Shown here: one piece after another, positions 25,569-38,352 of the stretch
Position numbering within the stretch: the first letter of the stretch is position 1
How the letters are laid out: each line of letters opens with the position of its first letter
NCBI GenBank assembly: GCA_016785225.1
Contig: JAFBJZ010000664.1
Location: forward strand, 62,001 to 126,000
Direction: 5' to 3'
DNA: 64,000 bases
From: Psettodes erumei
Lineage: Eukaryota; Chordata; Actinopteri; Pleuronectiformes; Psettodidae
Translations under genes and position numbers: made by a program
The notes under the pieces: generated by a model
Seen by the model: the letters and a program-made list of their open reading frames with translations, nothing else
What the model was told of the DNA's origin: nothing
Databases searched by the model: none

Positions 25569-26414
25569 ATAAGTGAAAGGTGTGTTTGGAGTTGTGTGCC
25601 ATCATAATCACCTTTAGTACACCCATAGACCATCAGTGAAGTACTACCTCCACACTGAAACCCTATAATGTAACATAATAAATAGGTATTTACATGGTCA
25701 TTTTCTGAATTCTGAGATTATGATATTTTAACTACATTTTGTCAACAACTTCAAAGTGCATGAGTGTGTATCATGAGTAACACGAGTAACGTTGTTATAC
25801 AATATCATGTCCATTGCTTCATCTCTTTCTGGAAATGCGTCTCCTTCTAGCTCATAATCGTTGGCAGACATTTTTCATAATAGTGGGTGTGTGTGTGCTA
25901 TGAAGCTCTGAAGGTTATGAAGGTTATGGAACAGCGCAGCTTGGGGCAGTTTTGTTGGGGTACATTCATTGCCCAGGAGGAGGCCCAGCCTTAAAAGCTA
26001 AAGCCGAACAAAAGTCTCCCTGTGCAATAAACACCACAGAGAACATGAAATGCTCTAACATGATGCAGCTGACCCTGCAGGGTGGGTACTGATACATATC
26101 TGTAGCTATTTTTAAGTAGGTATACAGTCAATCCCTCTGTTCAGAAGTGGGTGTACCTGCATATATGCACCACTGCTTGTCTGGGTGTGACGAACCTCTG
26201 ACCAAGCCGAGAGAAGGAACAGAGAGGAAAGTCAATTGCTACAATATTGTCCCTTCTCACAGTATCAGAAGAATTACCAAAGATTTATTTCACATTTATC
26301 GGCACCACCGATCAAAACTTTTTGTAATAATAACGGCAATCAGACAGAATTACCATTTTTGCTGTAACCTGACATGTTCTCAAAAGGGGGGTTTGTTTTG
26401 TTGTTGATTTTAAT

Positions 26415-26532
26415 TAAACCCTGTTACAGTCTGGCGTCCTGTCCAGGGTGTTACCCGCCCTCACCAAATGTCAACTTGGATTGAGCGACTCTTAAAGAAT
26501 AAGCCGTATAGCAAATGGATGGATGGATGGAC
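26415..26532 (+). mobile_element. interspersed repeat 3' end with ATGG tail
   Basis: TCTGGCGTCCTGTCCAGGGT, then TTACCCGCC..., then AAGCCGTATAGCAAATGGAT running into (ATGG)n. The order and tail match a very common teleost retro-element 3' end that I recognise by pattern. It is a truncated copy with no ORF. Confidence 0.65.
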
Positions 26533-27249
26533 ACGCTAACTATGTAGGAAGATGGCATTCTCATTCTACAAAGCTGACTGGTCAGATGTTGAAGATGAGG
26601 GTGGCTATCCAGAAGTCTGGAACCAAGTCTGTGGCTTTTCAGCCTTTATGTATTGTAAGGTTCAGCCTCAGCTCTGTCGTCAACCTTGTTTCCATTAGCA
26701 GCAGGCTATGATCTATATCTCATGTTGATTTGTAAAAACTTTAGTGAAAAGAAAAAGCCACGATCTTATAGCTCTAATGTCAATAACTGAGAGCTAGTGT
26801 TCGTTATTCACAAGTGTAAACCTTGCCCTGCAGGCAGGGCCTTCAGATAAATTTGCAGACATGTGGAATAAACAGTAATGTTGGTAAGTAAAAGTATCAA
26901 GTCTACAAAAATGGTAAGACTCAAGTAAAAGGTAAGTGAAATGTTAATAATAGAAGTTGAATACATCATTACTTTCTGCCTTTGTGTAAAAGCAGAAGTT
27001 TCTTGCTGCTTATCTCAGAACATCCAGTGACTTTTCACTCGAACTTCCTGCCCCTGTGAGGATGGAGGTCCTCTGTGCATGTTGTGGTGCATGAATCCTT
27101 AACCTGCCTGTGAGTAAATGAAAACACATTTCACTTGGTCAGACCTCAGGACGGGCTGGCAGAGTGCACTCTGTTGGAATTTCAACGACATAATTCAATT
27201 TGTGCCTGTTAATACATTCACCGCTGTTAGATCTGCCTCCTGTATTTAC

Positions 27250-27528
27250 CTAGCTGGAATAACACTTGAGCCTGTGGCCCGCCGCTCAGTATGGTAACAA
27301 AGAGAAGTGGCGCTGTGTGCCGAATGTGCTGGTGTTATGTGAGAGCCACTGTCTTCCTTCAGCACACGGTTGGGTCCTTTTACGCTCCCTTTAAACTCCT
27401 GGTCTGAAGTTGTGTTTTGGTTGGCACCCATCAGTGTAGTCAGCTGGTCAGCACATCTCAGCCTCTTGCTCTTAGAAATCCTGTTCTCCTGCCTTTTTCG
27501 TTTTCCTCCCGAGGAGGTGTAGCAGCAC
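27250..27528 (-). other. unrecognised exon-like segment, basic and Ser/Thr-rich
   Basis: Minus strand. The acceptor is TTTGTGTGCCGCAG, with an open frame of about 92 codons (GGKRKRQENRISKSKR..., ...EDSGSHITPAHSAHSATS) and a donor TAG|GTAAAT. Codon use looks coding. It may belong with the segments at 25.2-25.6 and 22.8-23.0 kb in one minus-strand gene, but I could not build a full phase-consistent chain. Confidence 0.3.
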
Positions 27529-28832
27529 CTGCGGCACACAAACACCTTCAGCAGGCAGCTGCTCCTTCACACCTGAGGTCAGACATGGAAAATGTTTCCT
27601 GCCTCTGCTTCTCTGTTTTTCATGGAGGTAAGGAAAATGATTGGGCCATTTATTACTGCTTTACCACTGACATAGACAGATTGGTGTATGAACTCCCACA
27701 ACAACAGCATGTTCCTACACCAAATGGATTAATTTGTGTTCTCTGATGGTATAAAAAGCAAAGTCATGAATTATGAGCATTATTAGCCAGGACACTGGAT
27801 GACATCGTAGGTCATAAACAATGACAGGAGGTGGAAACAAGAAAAGAAAGATGAGACTTTGCGCAAGAATTTTTCATAAAGTTTCAGTAAAACCACGGTG
27901 ACACTTTTTCGGGATGTGTGTATGAGCATCTTCACTATCAGCTGCTTTTGGCTGTAAATTATTTGTATCGAACATCAGGAGGCTTAATTACTATCCTGAC
28001 TGACTGAACGGGCAATTTCTATTAAATCCCAAATCTACGGTGCAGGACACATCTGCAAAACTCAGGAAATCACTTACAGTAGATTAACGCTATGGTATTA
28101 TTACAATACACACCTCGATTCTTGTGGAAGATATGCTCCTGTATGCCCTTGCCTTTGTTGTGCAGGTAGGAAGCTTCCAACACATGGAAGACAGCAGCCA
28201 TTTACCAGTATACAGGATCTGATGTAACCAACTCTTACGTGGAAGTCTGTCCGTAATTTTAGAAGAAAGGGAAGCTGCTGGAAGTTGGTAGGGCATTATC
28301 AGTGCAACTCTTCCCATTACAAATGTTTTTGTCGAATCAGATCAACAAAAAGGCCAAACCACAGCCTACGTCATACACTACAGCCTACAGCAACTACTAC
28401 TGCTACTTGAAGAGCTACTGCAGGAGAGGTTTTTAGAAGCATTTTGGATGAACCCTGCTTTTGTGCATTTTGCCCTGTAGCTCCATGATTTCATGACATT
28501 TTGGAGGGGAAGAGATCACATCATTTTACCCGACGTTTTGCATCCTCCTCTCTGTATGTGAAATCCTCCAATGTCTCTCTTCGAGTCGAAGCATCACCCT
28601 CATGTTTGCTTGTTAAGTATGAGATGAAACTGGGAGGTGATAAGCCAAGCTTAGCAAAAAATTGAGGCAGAGGGAAACAGCTTGTCTGGCTCTTTCCAAA
28701 GTTCAACAATAAACCTATCAGCTCCTCTTTAGCTCTCTAATCTGAAAGTCAAATGCAAATGTAATGTCAGCAATCCAAAAAGAGAAAGAGAAAACATGCA
28801 CAAGACATAAGGCAGAATTCAATGATTTTTTT

Positions 28833-28838
28833 TTTATT
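28833..28838 (-). terminator. pmch poly(A) signal
   Basis: AATAAA on the minus strand, about 80 bases after the stop, giving the short 3' UTR expected of a compact neuropeptide gene. Confidence 0.75.
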
Positions 28839-28918
28839 TGTCAGATCTGAAGTAATTTAAATATAGTTGGGCTACACAGAATTTTGGATTATGTCACAGC
28901 TCTGAGTTGTTAACTGTC

Positions 28919-29326
28919 CTAGACTTCCCAGCATGGCCGGTACACCCGTCCCACCATGCACCTCATGCTGTCTCTCCTCAGGATGGGAATGTTCAGGTCC
29001 TGGCCGGCGTCTCTGGACTCGGTGACCTGGTTGCTGTAGTCAGCTCTCCGCTTATCGAGCGAAAGTCCATTGCGCAGCACCCGCAGGTCCCTCCACACAC
29101 TTGGATCGGCAACAATGATCACCCGTGGTCCTCTCGTTTTCCCCGAGGTACCAAGGTCTGCATCGCTGAGGTTGTTTTCTGTTGCATCGTCACTCAGCAG
29201 CGAGGCGAAGGTGTCATGCTCCATGGACCCATCTTCGGTCTTGCCCATAGGTAAAGCCCCTGACAGTGCATAGCACTTGAATAAGAGTGCTGCAGCAAAG
29301 ATAACAGACATGAGGGACTGCCTCAT
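28919..29326 (-). CDS. pmch: pro-melanin-concentrating hormone, teleost MCH1 type
   Basis: Precursor of the cyclic neuropeptide that pales fish skin and acts in hypothalamic feeding and stress circuits. It is 135 residues with no intron, as known for teleost MCH1 genes. Met1 begins a signal peptide (hydrophobic SVIFAAALLF, likely cleavage near residue 23-25). An acidic spacer follows. KRR at 92-94 and RR at 117-118 are prohormone-convertase sites that release a 22-residue middle peptide (95-116) and the C-terminal 17-residue MCH (119-135), with Cys123 and Cys132 forming the ring around MVGRVYRP. The hormone ends CWEV and then TAG. The start is placed at 29326, not at the in-frame ATG at 29413, because the TATA box at 29425-29432 puts transcription start near 29400, downstream of the outer ATG. 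Residue 2 of MCH is Ser, where I recall Thr in salmon MCH. Confidence 0.95.
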   Translation of the reverse strand: MRQSLMSVIFAAALLFKCYALSGALPMGKTEDGSMEHDTFASLLSDDATENNLSDADLGTSGKTRGPRVIIVADPSVWRDLRVLRNGLSLDKRRADYSNQVTESRDAGQDLNIPILRRDSMRCMVGRVYRPCWEV

Positions 29327-29424
29327 GGTGAAGATCTTCTCGGGAGGTGTAAGGTTGGCTTCGCGGATGACGTTCTTTGCAGAGCTCTTGGTTCGCTGTT
29401 CTGATCCTGACATCGCATCAGGGT

Positions 29425-29432
29425 CTTTTATA
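29425..29432 (-). promoter_or_regulatory. pmch TATA box
   Basis: TATAAAAG on the minus strand, about 100 bases upstream of the signal-peptide Met. It predicts transcription start near 29400 and a 5' UTR of about 75 bases, and it decides the start codon. Confidence 0.8.
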
Positions 29433-32400
29433 TCATTTTGGACACACTGGACGGACCACGTTTACTCACTTTTCATCACAGCTTCTCCTGTTGTGTTCAG
29501 GAAATTAACCAAAAGCATTAAAAGGCAGTTGAGTAGAGCCCTTGTGGTGTTCAAGTGCGTTGTTTTGCCGGAAAGTTAATTAAAATCATCCCCAGTGTGG
29601 TGGCTGATATTAGACTCTTGATGATGAAACAGTGTGAATTCTTTGAAAAGGTGACACCAAGAAAACATTAATCCAGTGTTGCTGCCCTTTAAAACAACAA
29701 GGATGGATTACCCACCCCTGAGAGCTCTTTGTGGTGTCAGATGTTCCTTGACGAAAGCTGTCCTTTCGTGCTATTGTTGCAGTGATGTTCAATAAGAGTC
29801 GTAGTCCTTGGATTAGTGGAAAAAAGATAAAGAAATGATTCCTGAAGTGTTTGTTTGTGGCACCAACTCCTTACTGACGTGTCAAAGATGAAGTAAAGTT
29901 AGGAAATGTTTCTTTGAAGAAAATATGTCGATCTGTTCCCGAGGCCCTGAGGTGGAGGCTGATTTGATCTCTTGCTGGACTACGGCATAATTACAATCCC
30001 AACTAATTATGGTTGCCAGATGGGTGCTGCAGGAGCTGTGCACACCTGTGCCTGCATAAGATCCATGTGAAATGAGCTAATGTAATTTATGCAGGTGACA
30101 TTTGAGTCAGATCAAACGTGTTGAAGAATTAACAAAGTTCTTATTTGTGATTTGGATGTTGTCATGCCATCTGCTGTCCCAGAAAAAAACAAAAAAGAGT
30201 TCTTTGGTTTGAGCTACATCTTTTAGATCTTTGGAGCAAAGGCTGCAAGTAATCTAATGAGCACTAAAAGCTTGTTGGATTTAACAGGACTGAACACAGT
30301 GGTCCAACTGAGAATGGATCTGAGATTTTACTGAGATGATTTGCAGCACTTCACAAGACTTTGATGGCTAGACTTATAATTTGGTGCCATTAAATTGTTA
30401 AGGTTATTTTAGAATTGGTAATGTGCAGCTGGACATTTCAGATGGGAAGTGCTTTGGACCATTTCTTATTGAAAACCATGTCTGTGGTTTCTAAAGAGTC
30501 TGGCATTTGAGAATTATCTACACCCTGTTTTTATTACAGTCTGAAAAGGCCCTGTGTGGTTTTCTGGAGACAGACAGTTTTTTTTTAAATCCTATCTTTC
30601 GGTCCTAAATGTCAGAAAATAACATGTACAATTGATGGAACAGGTGGAGCTCCATCTATAGAGTATAGGTGTATACTGTATAGAAGATATATATGGTGTA
30701 GAAATGAATTTCCTAGTTTTTGATTTAAAAAACCCCCAAAAAACATAGGATTTTCAAAGACAGAGGTGCTCACCCTCATTCTGCCCAGACACTTCAGATC
30801 AATTTAGAATAGAAGTACAGGACCAACACAAAGGATCATAATCTAAATCAAGATCATAAACCTAATCTTAAAACTGTTGCTAATTTTTTCCCTGCCCCAT
30901 GAACAGCACTCAGTTTGTCCATTTACAGTGTGAAGAAATAGTACTCACTGGCTTCCACAAGAGTGAGAAAGTCAACATAACGACTATTAAAACACACTAG
31001 TGCTAATGATATATATAAAAAAGCAAATACAAACATAATAAAGGCCTCAGTAAGTGGCTGATGGCTAAAGGCACATTTGGAGTCCATTGTTCTTCCCCGG
31101 CCATGGTTGAAAGTAACTGGGTACATTTACACAAGTAATGTATTAAAGTACCACAGGTCCTTTGTCCCAGTCATAATCGTGACCTGATTATTAAAACAAT
31201 GAGGATATCAGTGCGGTTTGTGGTTGGCAGACTCCTGAGGCAAACAATACAAAGCTGTGCAGTTCAGAATATTTTCTGAAGATGGATTGGGTGGAGAGGT
31301 AGACAGTTTGGCAAGGAGGCAGAATTGAGGTGTCATTTTGGCTTTGTTGATGTTGAAGCCGACCTGACAGCTTGACTGACAACTTTGCAAAGAAGGTGTC
31401 AGGTTGAACAAAGAAACCATTTCGCGGAATCACAGAAGAAAACAGCAAACAAACTACGTGGCTCGACAGAGTCGGTCTGAAGAAGTGTACTGGGTTTAAA
31501 TAGCAGAGCGATGATGAGGTGATGATTAACAGCTGTGTGGGCTGGACTGCGCCTCCCCACACCTGACTCCAGCTCTGCAATCAGACCACACTCACAGAGA
31601 GAGGCAGAAGAAAGCATGACAGATATGTTGTTAACTGATGCATTAGTCAAAATATGCTGATACCGAATATTTCAGTAAAATGTTCACAGACGGTGAACTG
31701 ATTTCCCACCAAATTATCTGATCGTGCAGTACAATATCCTCTGTTTTATTAAACTTTATAATTATGATTAGGGTACGCACAGCATCTGTTAGTCTAAGAT
31801 TATTTAATTATAGAAAAGCCTGTGTTTTGTTGACTCGTCCATTCACCCCGGCATCCTGACGTTGACTTTGTCGCTCATTACACAATGTCGCCTGACTTCC
31901 TCCTCTGCTTCTTTCATAGTTACTAGAGCCATTCAAGGGCACCTCACAATAAAATCTAACTAAGGGTCATAATGAGCTGCATGTTACTGCTGACACGTCG
32001 TTCCATACACAGATTAGCTAAATTAAAACGGGTGACTGGTTTTATTAGTTGTGGCTGATTGGTGGATGTGTTCACACTGTGAACTAAATATGTGCACTGT
32101 GTGTGTGGTCCAGAGACTACTTGTATTCTTGCAGCACTTCCCCCACCATGAAACACCAGTTAAAAGTTTAAAAAAAGAATAAATAAATAAATAAATATCT
32201 TCTGACATTTGATTGTTGTGGGTCTGTCAGAGTAGCTCGGCCAACAACTGCAGAACATTCCTCTAAAAATACAGAGTGAGAGCCGTGAGTCAGCAGAATG
32301 GAGGATGTGTTTCTGGGAATGTCTGCACCTTTTTGGAATGTGGGAGCAGGCTTCTGGTTGGAAAAACAATTAAGGCTGAAGACATCGGCAGATATCCAGC

Positions 32401-32699
32401 ATGTGAAAAATATAATGTCTACTCACACAAAACAACTCCTGGGCCTCAATTTGGAAAATGGTGGTACTTTGTAAACTATAATAGACTATTTGTTGCCCTG
32501 TTTGACAACATGAGAACTGTTTCTGCAAGGTAAACCCTTTACTTTTGAAAATTGTTGGATGGCAAATTCTAGATAATGTCTTATTTTACCCGTGAAAGCA
32601 GATTTCTCCAAATTCACTCTCAAAAACTGCTTTTTCATCTTGATGACTTTCCAGTCATGTTAGTGTGATGGCCATAGGGACAGCAGTGCTACTCGATCA

Positions 32700-32830
32700 G
32701 GCAGTCCACTTATTTTGTCCAGACTGAAATATCTACAAAACTTCTTGATGGATTGTCATATAGTAATTTGGTACAGGCATGCATGGTCCTCAAAGGGTGT
32801 ATCCCCTGACTGTGGTGATCTAAGGAATAA
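32700..32830 (+). repeat. dispersed teleost repeat, family 2, forward copy
   Basis: CAGACTGAAATATCTACAAA, then TTGATGGATTGTCAT, TTTGGTACAGGCATGCATGG and CTGTGGTGATC occur in the order seen in a widespread fish interspersed repeat. A diverged reverse copy lies at 46255-46420. Confidence 0.6.
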
Positions 32831-34507
32831 AAGTGGATTTTGAACTTTAACTTCCTATTAGTTTTTTTTAAATTTACAATCAGCACATGAGCATTGCTGT
32901 GGAGTCCTAATCTTGTTTTATTGTGGTTAAATTGTTTTAACATGTCTACCTCCCCTACACCAATGGATCTCAAAGGGTGATTAATGAGCCATAATGTCAG
33001 GAAGACTTAGCAATCTAGTGTAAGTGGAATTAAGCTAAATAAACTATAGACAGATAGAAATACCTACCGCAGTGTGTATTTTCCTGTTTGACTTGCTCTA
33101 ATGCTCCAAGTCCTTGGCTTTGAAAGTAAAAGCCCTTTAAAATTATGACAAAATTACAAGGGGAGCCTTTTGGCATTTACATACCTCATTAGAGTACCCA
33201 ATTCAGATAAACGTTTTATGGGAAGGTGTTTCTGTTTTACAGATAACTGTGGGGAGCAACATCTGGAAATTGTTAAACAAGAGGCTGGGCAACTTTATAT
33301 TTAATCAGTAGCTGGTTATATGTGGTTTTTAATTTAATTCACCACGAATGTAAGTCAAACACATCTTGAATACTTTCCAAAGGTTTTTTTCAAAAGTTTC
33401 TTTTAAATTTTTAAATCACTTAGATCCTCTGTTAACTTGGCTGACACAAGACATATGTGTGCCAAAATACTAAATTTTAATTGTTAAGAGATGAATAAAA
33501 CACCCTTGGGAACATTCTTAGTGTATTACTACATGTGAAAATAAAGGCTATAGAAATAAATGTGATTCAATGTTTCAATATTTTTCCTCTTTGTCCCAAA
33601 TAATACAGAGGGAGGACTGCATCACTGTCACCTGAGTGATTAAATACATTTCTGTACTACAGTTAGCAGCCTAGTGCTTTGCTTTTGCTTTGCAACATTG
33701 CTTGTCAATGCAGAGTTGTAACTTAAGGATACAACCAAAGCTGGCCAGCTCTCAATATCATGTAAGTCTGTTGGCCAAAATGTTTCATGCTGTCAAACTC
33801 CACATCCATGTGCCAAAGTTGCTATACAGGCTCTATTTGCCTGCAACTAAAATATTTAAGCAAAAAAACAACCCCTAAGTGACATGTAGTTTCATCACAG
33901 CTGAGCAGAGGTCTGTCTCGTCTTACTTACAGGCTAAAGTCCAACAGGAAATACTGTCAAGATGAACAACATTTCTTCAGTGTCATAGCTGCTTTTGCTC
34001 AGTACAAATGTTTCATTAGCTCTGAGACAACTGTAGTTAAACTGATAGAAATGTAAACCTGACATTAAACCTTTGATTTTTACATAACTACAGCCAAAGA
34101 TGTTATCAGGGCTATTAATTATTGGAGATTTCCCATTAAGTCTTTTTCTTTTTGATACTTGGCCCATGTGCTGCAAAGTTATGACATTCTTTAACCTCGG
34201 TGTGGAGGCATCACTGCCTGTCACTTCTTCTGGAAAGTTTAATGGGGATTTCATTAGTTAAGATGCCTTTTGGGTGGGGGTTTAAAAAAACATTCAACTT
34301 ATCGCAATTTTGGGAAACAGTTAATGCACTGAAATTAGACTCAGAGACCACAGAAACATTTTGTGTTTGTTGAGTTGTACATACATGTTGAGGCAAACAG
34401 GTACAGGCAGAATAAACAATATCCTTAGACTTAGATGCATCAGAACTTAAATAAATGACTATAATTTGACATGCTATGAGTTATGAATTATGATTAATTA
34501 CAGTGAG

Positions 34508-34538
34508 GTAACATATATTACCTCACTATAATCATCAG
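34508..34538. repeat. short inverted repeat
   Basis: AGTGAGGTAA and TTACCTCACT face each other across a 7-base AT-rich gap (CATATAT-like), forming a 10-bp-arm hairpin. No gene context suggests a function. Confidence 0.4.
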
Positions 34539-35658
34539 CACTATGAAATGGCGCTTAACCAAAGCATTGACCTAATGAAACCCACAACGCTTTCCCATGG
34601 CTAACAGGACACTGAATGGAAAAAATGAATGTTGTTGACTCCGTCTGGCTGATTTAACCTAAACAAACACTTGTTTAGACACGTAAACAGATGTCACAAG
34701 CCTTTTCTTGATCTACAAGAGTATTTGAATTTTTTCATTGCAACATAATTGCAATGTATTTTCATTTTTCAATTGATTATACTTGTCTGTTTGCAGAACA
34801 AAGGAAAGGAAAGAATTTCATTTTAATTTTAAATGATTATTTTTATTATCTTTTTATATTTTCTGCCATTGCTATCATTTGTACATGTATTATTTTGAAA
34901 ACTAAAGAGTACAAGAAGCCCATGATTTCTTGTCTCTGTAAGACTCAGTGATATACAAAAAAAATGTACGAATGTTTTGCTGCAACAACATGGCAAGCCA
35001 AACAGAAAATCATTCTGGGCTTCCGCAGAATCACTTAAATGCTGACCAGTTCTTGATGTGGCTCTCTGATGTACGAAGCAGAATCAGTGGTATTTCACAA
35101 TTACAAAGGAGAGAGGGGATCATTTTTACATGCTAATATTTTGGACAGTGTGAGGCTCTTCAAACTGTGGCAGTGAAGGCCTGCAATTGTCTGAAATGGC
35201 TGAAACAGCTGACACAGTGAAAGGAGGCCGAACGCATAAAGGCTAATTATAGCAAGAAAGAGTTGTCATCTGTGTATGCTTTCTCCACATTTGTGTTTGT
35301 TCAACAATGTTCGTTTTGCACAGTTTACAACAAATGGCTTTCACCCTCAATGGTGTACCGTGGCAAAAAAAAGAACATCTGGAACCCATTTTTGGCAGAG
35401 ATTATTCTGGCTGGACTGTCAAGATAAAAATCAGTACATTGTTTTACCAAATTGCAAGAATGGTATTTTTGTATTTATTTATGTCTGAGTTGTTATGTCT
35501 AGCTTACCTGTGAAACTGAGTAACCACATCTCACCCTGGAGCATGGATTCTCCAAAAAAACCTTTTCTTTTAAACTTGCGTTACATTGGTGATCTTGATC
35601 AAATGTATATTTCCACAACTCTAATTCCATCAATATGTTGATAATGTCTCCTTTCCAG

Positions 35659-35756
35659 AACTGAACACTCCGTGTACGTGTTTCAGATTAAAGGCGTCCA
35701 AGCTAAGGAAGGAGTGATGCCCCTTGAGTGACTACAAGAACTTTACAAGACAACAG
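35659..35756 (+). other. possible noncoding exon
   Basis: A strong acceptor (TAATGTCTCCTTTCCAG) and a strong donor (CAACAG|GTGAGC) bound 98 bases with a stop in all three frames. If used, this would be an exon of a long noncoding RNA or a UTR exon. Confidence 0.25.
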
Positions 35757-36095
35757 GTGAGCATGATGGATGTTTTGGGTTCACATAAGATCAGACAACA
35801 GAACATCAGAAAACCAGCAGGGGAACTTCTCACTAAAACATGATATACAGTGCTGAAATGACATTCATTCATGATACTGAGAAACAACCAGCTCTTTGAA
35901 ATTCAGTTTCATACCAATCCAAGTGGTATTATGTAGGAATTTCTTTCAATTTTGGAAAATAATTAAAGATACCATCAGCTTTTAAGATAATTCCTGATGA
36001 GATTACCTGCACTTGATTTATCTTGACCCAACCAGATTTAACCCTGGACAGTCGCAGCAGGTCACAGTGGAAAACTGTAGTCGAAATAGTGTTTT

Positions 36096-36155
36096 CCTCT
36101 GCCGCGCGTTATTGATCCCTGAGGAGGAAATACACTTCCTCCCTGCACACAGGGT
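36096..36155 (+). repeat. fragment of fish retro-element
   Basis: GCGTTATTGATCCCTGAGGA followed by GGAAATACACTTCC resembles the TTTATTGATCCC...GGGAAATTC motif frequent at the ends of fish interspersed repeats. Only a short fragment is present. Confidence 0.4.
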
Positions 36156-38324
36156 AAGAGCACAGGGGACAGGGGTTGTCCGGACCACAGGGCCTCCAGA
36201 GCGAGAGAGTCAGCCATTAGCCTGAGGACTGCTGTGCATCAAAAACACTTGGGGCTAACAGGAAGTGGTTCATAGATCTTTCTTTGCAGGTCTGCACTCT
36301 GATCATAGCCTGCCTCCCGACCACTGAATAAAACTCTGCTGAATAAATGTAAAGAAACATAATATGCAGTTCAGTTTATTCTGTAGGCAGTGTAAAGCAT
36401 TTAAAACAGATTTTATATGTTAATTGGTAATTACTGGTTAAATTCCAATAATAACCATAAACCAATATCCATATATTGTATCTGATAAACTTTTACGAAC
36501 AATTTATCTTCTGTCATTTACTTCATGATTTGCAGAGATGAGGAGCATATGCTGGCATCAAAATTTAACAGTGAATTATACTTTATTGCCAAAAATAACG
36601 TTGAGTGAAAAAGTTGTATTTGTTCAGATGATGCACATTTTATGTTAAAGTGAACATCTGCTCTGCCATCTGTCTCAAGCCCTAAACACTGTGCTTATCT
36701 CTAGATTTATTGCGTAAAGTGCAGTGACAATGGTCGTCTACATGCGAACGAAACCTGATATTGAAATCTAATTTTGCATTGCAGTCCTTTGTTCCCTAAT
36801 ACGATCAGTCTGATAGATTGGTCAACCGGTTACATGACATCTGGCGCCGAAGGGCCCTCCAACGACCACTTCTAATTGAATTCCTCTCAGTCACTTTAAA
36901 TAATCAGTGTAACAGCTCTACAAGCTCAAGCCTGACTAGCTGTTGGTCACCAGAGACCAGAAGCATCAGATAAAATGCTAAACGCCGTTCTGATGGCTTC
37001 CAAGAATTACCGCCACAGCAAGATATTTTTGAATGCTCAGATTTTCTGGAAATGACCCTTTTTTTAAACACACTGCTCTCACACAGACGTCTGATTTGTA
37101 CCAGGATAAAGTGCATCACACTGCCTCTTATTCACACACGTTCACACATAGATGCCACCTCCACCACTATGCAAGGCGCTGGTCTAGCTTTCAGGAGACA
37201 TTTGGTATTCAGTTGATTTACAAATGAATCTTTACTGCTGAACATTCAAAGAAGTTTACTGACCAAATCAGTAAGTTTTAGCAATGGAGCTCCCCTCACT
37301 GGTCAGTGAGTACTCAGCCATAATATAGAGTTTGAATGTCCTGCATGTTCCACCTGCTTGTCATGGTCAAGAAGGGTTGAGATCAGAGACTGCTATGCAG
37401 TAAAATAAGTTAAAAAATAAACACCGAGTGCTGATATCAAGGATTAAATGATATTGATATAATGGAAATTGAGAGTAAAAGTATTAAAGTATTAACGTCA
37501 TGATGATTGTGAGAGTCTGGTAAGCAAGTACAATTATGTCGAACAAGTTGGTTCATGTCTGGGTCTGTGGTCAGTTTTAAGGAACTATCTTAGCTGCAGT
37601 ATTGTCTGTGCAGGAAGCACAGGAAGTGTCTGTGTGGAAAGAGGAACTTTGGGAGAGAGGGTTCAGTTAAAATGAGCATGATTTAAAAGACGGTGATTTA
37701 TAAAGAAATGATGACAATAGATGTAATAAAAAAGAGAGAGATACATGCACCAGAAGAAAATATTTGACCACAATACTAATCTTACAAATGATTGCTGAAA
37801 TGCCATATGCCAATTTAACAATTACAGACAAAATAATTGGAGGATGATTATGAATTAAAATAAGACAGTTTATGAAAGAAATGATGTTGATTTTCACATG
37901 TTGCACCTGCAATTAAAGAATACTGCTGATGCGTTTGGACCCTTCCTGTTACCCGCATCAGTAATTGTGACATGTAGAACAGACTCTGAGGCTGAGGTCT
38001 GTGCCATTTTAAAAAGCTGAATCATTGGAGAATAAGCTCATTCATTATGGCAGCTAGAGACCCCGATAGCGATTTGACATTTGAGGGACTTATCCCAGGG
38101 GCCTCTGACAACTGGGGGCCTCACCGTCTGCTGAAACTCTCCACTCCAACACTCCATAGTCAGAAGCCCCTGGGTGCCGTCCCAGGACTCCATTCATCCT
38201 CCATCCTTGCTTGAATGTCCCACAGATGTCAGGGCTGTGACACACCAGATGTTAGCTTGTGCCCGAGATTTGAAACCCTTTCCAGGCCTCGTGAAGCCCC
38301 TTGCCCATGGGGTGAGAGACAGAC

Positions 38325-38352
38325 AAAGAGAGAGAGAGAGAGAGAGGGAGGG
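38325..38352. repeat. AG microsatellite
   Basis: About thirteen AG units passing into GGGAGGGAG, in the pmch-ccnb1 spacer. Confidence 0.8.

Larger units (their letters stand above)
22260..28830. other. spacer between spag8 and pmch
   Basis: Apart from the exon-like minus-strand segments listed separately, I see AT-rich spacer, a GT microsatellite at 23421-23441, a CA tract near 24097 and a repeat with an ATGG tail at about 26415-26532. Confidence 0.45.

Noticed and set aside
28907..29254. 115-codon plus-strand open frame
   Set aside because: It is the antisense shadow of pmch.
29327..29413. N-terminal extension of pmch by 29 residues
   Set aside because: It lies at or upstream of the transcription start predicted from the TATA box, and it would bury the signal peptide.
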